Part shown: positions 58,012 through 64,000 of the stretch, in pieces
Layout: each line of letters starts with the position of its first letter
How positions within the stretch are numbered: the first letter of the stretch is position 1
NCBI GenBank assembly: GCA_022393335.1
Contig: JAJEKB010021384.1
Location: forward strand, 653,868 to 717,867
DNA from: Macrotrachela quadricornifera
Taxonomy: Eukaryota > Rotifera > Eurotatoria > Philodinida > Philodinidae
Direction: 5' to 3'
DNA length: 64,000 nucleotides
Program-made: the position numbers and the translations under genes
Notes under the pieces: generated by a model
Databases searched by the model: none
Seen by the model: the letters and a program-made list of their open reading frames with translations, nothing else
Told to the model about the DNA's origin: nothing

Positions 58012-59826
58012 TTATGAAGCAGAAACTTTGTAAAATTTCAACATGCCTTGATTCTGTCTGCCATTACGTATTACCATTCCAACAAGAAGGTATTGATTAT
58101 TACGAACAAATCGTACACGAAGAGGAACATTTTCAATCGCTTGAACTTGATCTGTTCGCACCAATATAATGCTTTGATCATGTGGATTTGTCGATACAGT
58201 ATAACACTGATTACGCTCATCGACAACTAACCATTTCTCATGGTCAAATGGCATCTGTATTCTATGATGCAATGATAATGAATCATCTGGCGTACGAATT
58301 CGTTTTATCAATGTCATCTGACCATCATGTTTTCTCAAGTCAACAAATGCTACACGATCATTCCATTTAATATTCATAGCTAGATAAGAACCATCATAGC
58401 TACATGTTATCAATCGTATTTCATCTCGTTCACCATATTCTAAATCTTGCTTAGACCATCCTCGTGCCATCTTCCATGAATTGGTATTTATTAATTCAAT
58501 TCGACGATAACCACGATTTAAAAATAAATAATCAGGTAAATTAGGTGATGTTGTAATGAAACGAAGTAATTCTACAGCATTATTACATCGATTTGTTGTG
58601 TCACGTTTTAAAGAATAAACTCGAATCGATTTAATATTGATCAAATCATCAAATTTCATTTGTGATGTCTTTTCATTTAATTTTAATGATAAAATATCTA
58701 ATCTGAATCTGTATAAAATTAAGAATTTATCAAGAAACGAACACCAATGAATGCATGTCGCATAATTATTGCGGTCAAGTTCACCCCATGGTCGTTCATC
58801 TATTTGTTTTTCATGATCAAATAATTTTAATTTGTCTTTTTCTTTCATTAAAATAACATTATATTTATCACAAACATCGAAAATTCCGTATTGAATTTCA
58901 TCTGTTGATAATGGAATCTGATTTTCACAAGGCGTACACAACGTTTTTTCTATCAAAATACAGTTATCATTGTTGTTATGACATTGTTCTGAAACAAAAG
59001 AGATAAATGTAGAAGAGAGTATCAATGGGTGTGAGTATGAAGAAAAATCATATCAATACTAACACCCATTTTTTATGTCATTATTAGAGTAAAATACTGT
59101 ACCTTTTGAAATATTCATATCATCAGTTAAATCGATTTTATCCGTCTTAAATGTATTTTGATGCGCATCATCTTCTACAAGTTGTTGATTATCAATTGTT
59201 CTATTATGTTGTATATCCTTATCATGTATTACGACATTGTTTAAGCGTTGCTCAAGACTCATGAGCTGATTCTCGAAGCCTTCATTTTTTCGACTTATTT
59301 TAAAATAATTTTGTTGACAACTGTCAAGTCTCTCTGTAAGTTCTTGATTGTTTGATTCCACCAAGTCGCAGCGTTCATCAAAGTCTTTAACAAGCTTTTC
59401 GATATCGGAACTCGTAGATTGTATTTCTCCAGAATGTTGCTCGAAATTATCATTTTGCTGAGGTATATCTTGATTCGTAGTTTTAGTAGGATGTGATCGC
59501 TGTTCAATCTTATTGATACGTGATTCGAGTTCTCGATTCTGTGATGCCAAACGATCATACTGTGATTTAAGATCTTGATTTTCAGATTTCATTGTCTTGA
59601 ACTCTGCATACATGCGGTCGATATGTGCTTCAAGTTCTCGATTCTTTGACTTCAATTCATGTAAAAGTTGTTGTGACGAATCGTTTCTCGGTGATTCAAG
59701 ATTCTGATCCACGGTTCCAGTTCGATTTTCATATGGATCAAGCGAAAAATTCGATTCACGAGATAATCTTCGTTTTCGAGAAGGATAGCTCGATGTTCTA
59801 TTGGAATGTCCATCGTTTGATTCCAT
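58012..59826 (-). CDS. Coiled-coil protein with C-terminal beta-propeller-like domain, two exons
   Basis: Exon 1 is 59826-59103 and exon 2 is 58988-58012, with a 114-bp intron in phase 1 and a gtacag donor; the product is 566 aa. I start at ATG GAA TCA (59826); the frame is open a little further upstream from a possible acceptor, so a 5' exon cannot be excluded. Residues 1-60 are basic and Ser/Arg-rich (a possible nuclear signal, SRKRRLSRES). Residues about 65-215 form a Glu/Gln/Arg-rich coiled coil (LKSKNRELEAHIDRM, LASQNRELESRINKIE). Exon 2 encodes repeated beta units ending in WC/FLIL, SYDGSYLAMNI..RVAFVDLR and KWLVVD..QCYTVS, which look like propeller blades without clear WD dipeptides. 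Two Cys pairs (CTPC, CHNNNDNC) stand at the join. It could be a TRIM-like scaffold lacking RING; the function is unknown. Confidence 0.75.
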
Positions 59827-61782
59827 TGATCTGCGTTTGAATTGTTTTGTCAAGAATGTATTTCACTATAATAAAAACAAAAATTATTCATATTTATTCT
59901 TGTTCAAAATTCTTTCAATTTTTTTTTTAATCAGTTCCAATCTTAGACGTGAACCTAATATTAAAAATGTATCTACAGTTCTTTGATGATGTGAAAAACA
60001 ATAATTGTGCGCAACTAATACTAAGAAAATTGTAATTCTCGTGATTTACAAAAAAATCTGTTGATTGATATGCATGTAAGTAAACTTAAAATAACTGGGA
60101 AAATGAATATGACTGTAAAAAAAAACATAAAAATGCTTCGACACATATGAGTTTGTTTTTTCGTTCTTTCCCAATGTTTTTTTTCTCTGTTTGATGTTAA
60201 TGAGATACAAGCATTACATTTCTTTCATTTTCAACAGTTCTTATGTAGACAAAGGTAAATCTTATCAGTATACTTTATTTCAAGACTAATCGAAAATTGA
60301 AACATAAATAACTTACTTACTTGTCTCCGAATCGTGAAAAGTTTGACTCAATTTTTAGGGAAAAAGTAAACCATTTCAATAACAGTGCATAACTTATCAT
60401 AGAGATATTGCATTAGCACTAATGTAAATTATTTAGAGACGTCGTTAGTCACTATTTTAAGACAACATCAGGGTGTCTCTATGACGAAAGCACTCGAAGT
60501 GCCAAGTGACTGTCTATTTCGACTTTGCATAGAAATGAAAATGAGATCATGACGTAAATGAATTACGAAGTAATTCAAAATTTACATAAAAAATATCAAG
60601 CAACATTTTAATGATAACTTTGATCACTATTTCAATCAACAATCCTATCTTAATTATTTTCAGGATACACTGTTCTTCATTAAAATCTATTAGTCTTGTA
60701 GGATCGATAAAGAACTACCAATGTCTTGTGTTTTGCCCTCACCATAGTAGACCCTGATATTTTATGAATTACTATGTTGATCGATAGTGAAAATGTTAAA
60801 CAAAAATAATACAAGTCATCGAAGAAGGAAATATCGAATCAAACAGTTTTGAACAGTAAATTTCCTTTCGTTCACTCTGTAATAATTACACAATGTCCTG
60901 ACGCTCATATGCTTATATCTTCTTCGTTACCCTTATGATTCTTTTCGTTCTGAGTAAAGTCGAAATCGTCACATATTATTTTGTTGAACTAGAAAAAAAC
61001 GTTGAAAACCTATCTGCTTATGTAATAGTATGATTATCATGATAGAAGAGTTTGATTTAGCGGCTTCTATTTATCAGAATCGATTCGTCACTTCTATTCT
61101 TCATGTTCATAGTTTAAGTTTATATTAGTCAATTGCTTATCTATCTTTTTGATATTCAAATTGGGAAGAGTTAGAACAGCCTTTTTCTCACCTTTGTAAT
61201 CAATTTCTTCGTCAAAAATGTTCTTTTAGTTCAGCTGAAATTCTAGATGTCTGTAGACGTTCACAAATGTCCGTTCTCTGTCATGAAATTAACTCTCGTG
61301 TTGAATACTTTTCTCTTCATTGTTTTAGGCTACTCAGAACGAATATCAATACCACTGTATAGTTTTAAACATCATTCATGATAAAATATGACACTAGCTT
61401 TTTAGAAGTGATAAAACATAAGAAAGATGGAGAGAAAATACTTCTTTCATTTTCTTGTACCCCTATACAAAATAGATGAATTGTCGACACTCAAGAGATT
61501 AAGAGTGCTACAAGAAGATGTTTGCTGCTAAATATGATTTAAAAATTAGAGATATATGACGAATTTATTCTTTGAGTCACTAATTCACAACTAACGACGA
61601 TGTTTTTTTGTATGAGTCATCGTCTAAGAAAACATCGTAAATCCAACACACATGGATATCCATTCTGTATGTATCGTATTAAAAGAAAGGAAAGAAAAAA
61701 ATCCTTGATATTTATTTACGTCGTTCTGCCTTTATTTTATTCTCTCGTCCCGTAGTGTATAATTATCATAAAAATACAAAAA
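59827..61782. other. AT-rich intergenic stretch
   Basis: No exon chain or paired element ends found. Confidence 0.4.
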
Positions 61783-62040
61783 ATGTCTACTAATACAGGC
61801 AGTAGTGCACGGTAAATATCACAAAAATTTTATATAGATTTCAATCTATTTAGTTTTAGACCAATTAATACTAATGATTCAGCTAAAGATACAGTTCACA
61901 ATCCAACAACGACAAATACTAATCATAGAGGTAGTGATGGAAGCAAGTGTAATAAAGCAACAACAAGTTTAAATGCGAGCGAAACAGCATCAGAGTTAAA
62001 TGCTACCATGAATATTATAACAAGTCACACACAATTATAA
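61783..62040 (+). CDS. Small Thr/Ser/Asn-rich protein, two exons
   Basis: Exon 1 is 61783-61811 and exon 2 is 61860-62040, with a 48-bp intron (gtaaat...tttag) in phase 2; the product is 69 aa. It is polar throughout (MSTNTGSSARPINTNDS..., later TTTNTN and SLNASETASELNAT), with no membrane helix, no signal peptide and a single Cys. It is probably disordered. There is no homologue I can name. The open reading through both exons at a composition richer in G/C than the flanks supports a gene, but the small size keeps confidence moderate. Confidence 0.45.
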
Positions 62041-63412
62041 TTATATGGAATACGTATTTTGAAATAACCAAAGCCATTTCATAAGATGCACTTAATGGCC
62101 TTTGACAAAACTCCATGCTTGTTTTTTCTTATCGTGTACGTTATTTTCTTTTTGTATAAGACGGACTAATATATGATCCATTGTATGAAAGAAGGAAAGA
62201 ATAAATCTGATCAATATTTCAAGAAACATTAGGAAATCTTCGAAAGTATATTATCAAGCGACTCGAACACTTTACCAAGATATTTCAATTTTGTCTTATA
62301 TAGTCAATGAACTTTGAGCTATTCTTCAATGTATCCATTTAACCTAAGCTGTATTGTATTTCTCATTGTCGAAGTGGCTGGCATTTATTCCTTCTGTTTT
62401 TTTTTTAGCAAGAACTGCTCATGAGAGATCGAGGTGATGAAGTACAGTTTTGCGTAGTAATTGATTTTTTTCTAAATTTCTTAATGTAGTTCTTTTTTTT
62501 TTATATGTTTATGTCAATCATTCTTGATGTTAAGTTTAGTCATTCCTGTGATGAGGCTATTGGTTTGTCTACTGTCATCTCAGAAATATTTTTAAAAAAC
62601 AACTTTGTCTATAGATCATCAAGTCGTGGCATTAATCAACGATCTTGCCTTATTCTTTCCAGATTCTTGTTGTTCTTGGTTTTTATACAAGATTCTTTTC
62701 CATTCTTTCTAGACAAATTTGGGTCGTATGCAGCGAACCAAAGAAATGTGATTCACTTCATATAGAAAAAATGAGTCTATCAAAACTGAATCCATAGTTT
62801 ACCAAATTTTTTTTTCGTCTATTTTCCTCGTTATAACAGTAAATTGGTCATAGGAAGTGAATCAAATCCACTAGCCAAAGCCTTGTAAATTTTTGCAAGC
62901 TATCCAAGGAGCGTAGCTTCTCAAAAGAGATGCTTTTAATGAAAAGTTCTATTGTTTAAACGAATTTTATGAATACATCAAGAAAAATAGTTCATTATTT
63001 GCTTTCTAAAACAAGACCCAAAAATAAATAGTCATTAATACGAATCACTTCACAATGTAGAATCATTCTTAAGATAATGTATTAATATATGATCTAGGTG
63101 TTGGTAAAATTATATCATCTGATAAACAAAATGATCTATAAACAGTGACATTCATTATCTTTATTAAAAAACTCATTAGTTCACCGAAGGTAAATTAATT
63201 TTTAAAGTTATGTTTTCTGTATTTAATTTAATAATCATTATTAGAACTATTTTGAATTTGATGATTTAAAGAGAGCACATTTGAAAAATTCTAAATATTT
63301 TTAGTTTTTATTTTATTTTTTCTTTTAACATAACTACTGATGATAGGTTACGTTTAAATTTTTGAGTGTTAAGTTAAAATAAAGAAGTTAAATTCCTGTT
63401 TATCTAATCGTT
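62041..63412. other. AT-rich intergenic stretch
   Basis: An 86-codon frame (62505-62765) with a hydrophobic middle has no partner exons and no recognisable family. Exon-like debris near 63090-63190 contains stops. Confidence 0.4.
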
Positions 63413-63745
63413 ATGAATCATTTTGAATATCTATCTGTACACATTAATTATGCGACATTTCAAAATAAACGACAAAAAAGCACAAGTAACGCTCGTCCAA
63501 AGACTCGCTCAGCTCTTTCTCGTGGAAATCGTGTTTCTAAACTACCGTCATGCTATTCATTTATAAAATTAAAAAAACCAAAGTCAGATTCAAGTTCCTC
63601 GACCCCGATTACCCTTCGGTCAACACTTATAAAAAAATTTTTTTTTGCAAAAAGTGATCCTTTGTGTAAAAAAATGAATCCGAAAAAAATTTCGAAAAAC
63701 GAACATCAGATTCGGATTCCTCGGTCCAAATTACACTTCGGTTAA
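63413..63745 (+). CDS. Hypothetical basic protein or repeat-derived frame
   Basis: The 110-codon frame opens at a good ATG. The first 50 residues are Lys/Arg/Ser-rich (KRQKSTSNARPKTRS, ALSRGNRVSK); the rest runs into a direct repeat and is probably not native coding sequence. It may be a first exon whose donor I cannot fix. Function unknown. Confidence 0.25.
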   Translation: MNHFEYLSVHINYATFQNKRQKSTSNARPKTRSALSRGNRVSKLPSCYSFIKLKKPKSDSSSSTPITLRSTLIKKFFFAKSDPLCKKMNPKKISKNEHQIRIPRSKLHFG

Positions 63746-63768
63746 GCTTTATAGAAAATATTAATAGA
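63573..63768. repeat. Two direct copies of a roughly 60-bp motif
   Basis: 'cagattcaagttcctcg', then 'attacccttcggtcaa', is followed about 130 bp later by 'cagattcggattcctcg', then 'attacacttcggttaa'. Each is followed by 'cttata' and an A-rich run. Just downstream (63787-63835) is a simple caagcaac/caaataagcaga repeat. Confidence 0.5.
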
Positions 63769-64000
63769 ATGTTTTTTTGACTTTGTGCGGGCATACAAGC
63801 AACCAAGCAAGCAACCAAATAAGCAGACAAACAATTTATTCTTGCTAGACTCTTCTCTACGAGAAAGAGAATATTATTGCTCATATAGAGATAAAATTGC
63901 AGATTCCTTTCAAAGTGATAATCTCGTCAGTAATTCTACTAATAAAGTTGGTTGTACGAGTTATCATTCTCAGTTTTCATTATATATTACTGTGAAAAAA

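Noticed and set aside
62505..62765. 86-codon plus-strand frame with a hydrophobic centre
   Set aside because: No splice partners and no conserved-looking blocks; kept only as a note in the intergenic entry.

Overview
The window looks like nuclear DNA from a bdelloid rotifer, probably an AT-rich one of the Rotaria type. This rests on four things seen in the sequence: an AT-rich background; protein genes cut by very short introns (about 48-65 bp) with GT...AG ends; protein types that are expanded in bdelloids (an ADP-ribosyltransferase fused to TPR repeats, rhodopsin-like receptors, degenerate F-box-like genes, Thr-rich type II membrane proteins); and a great variety of small DNA transposons. 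The species is an inference. No prokaryotic operon structure, CRISPR array, rRNA or tRNA gene was seen.

Layout. 1-9 kb is almost gene-free: degenerate tandem repeats and MITEs, including two hAT-type elements with exact 8-bp target duplications. 9.0-9.5 kb holds a small three-exon membrane-protein gene. 10.6-12.1 kb is a 1454-bp near-perfect palindrome with two 689-bp arms. 15.6-16.5 kb holds a small six-exon gene of unknown function. 17.8-22.3 kb is a TTAA-flanked DNA transposon with about 600-bp inverted repeats and a broken DDE-type transposase. 23.7-24.3 kb encodes a secreted-type protein ending in a YfaP/DUF2135-like domain. 26.3-27.5 kb is an internally deleted piggyBac. 27.5-30.3 kb is an F-box-like pseudogene hit by two MITEs, followed by an orphan first exon.

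34.7-40.4 kb carries an intact 7TM receptor and a two-exon ART-TPR gene. 43.1 kb has a Frag1/DRAM/Sfk1-like membrane protein. 46.0-49.5 kb carries a seven-exon gene that I reconstructed: cytoplasmic Ser/Asn-rich region, transmembrane helix, poly-Thr stalk and extracellular discoidin-like domain. Its last intron is almost entirely a TTAA-flanked palindromic piggyBac derivative. 50.9-53.2 kb is a three-exon multi-pass membrane protein whose second intron is almost entirely a dead mariner. 55.2-56.3 kb is a receptor pseudogene, 58.0-59.8 kb a coiled-coil plus propeller-like protein, and 61.8-62.0 kb a small two-exon gene.

Overall this is an accessory, transposon-rich region. The genes are mostly surface or signalling proteins and no joint pathway is apparent. 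The most notable pattern is that elements with different kinds of termini (hAT, piggyBac, TA-flanked, unclassified) have independently become near-complete palindromes, and that the two large introns that can be fully parsed are minimal introns (about 80-90 bp) inflated by one transposon each. Exon joins were worked out by reading phases by eye, with no transcript data.
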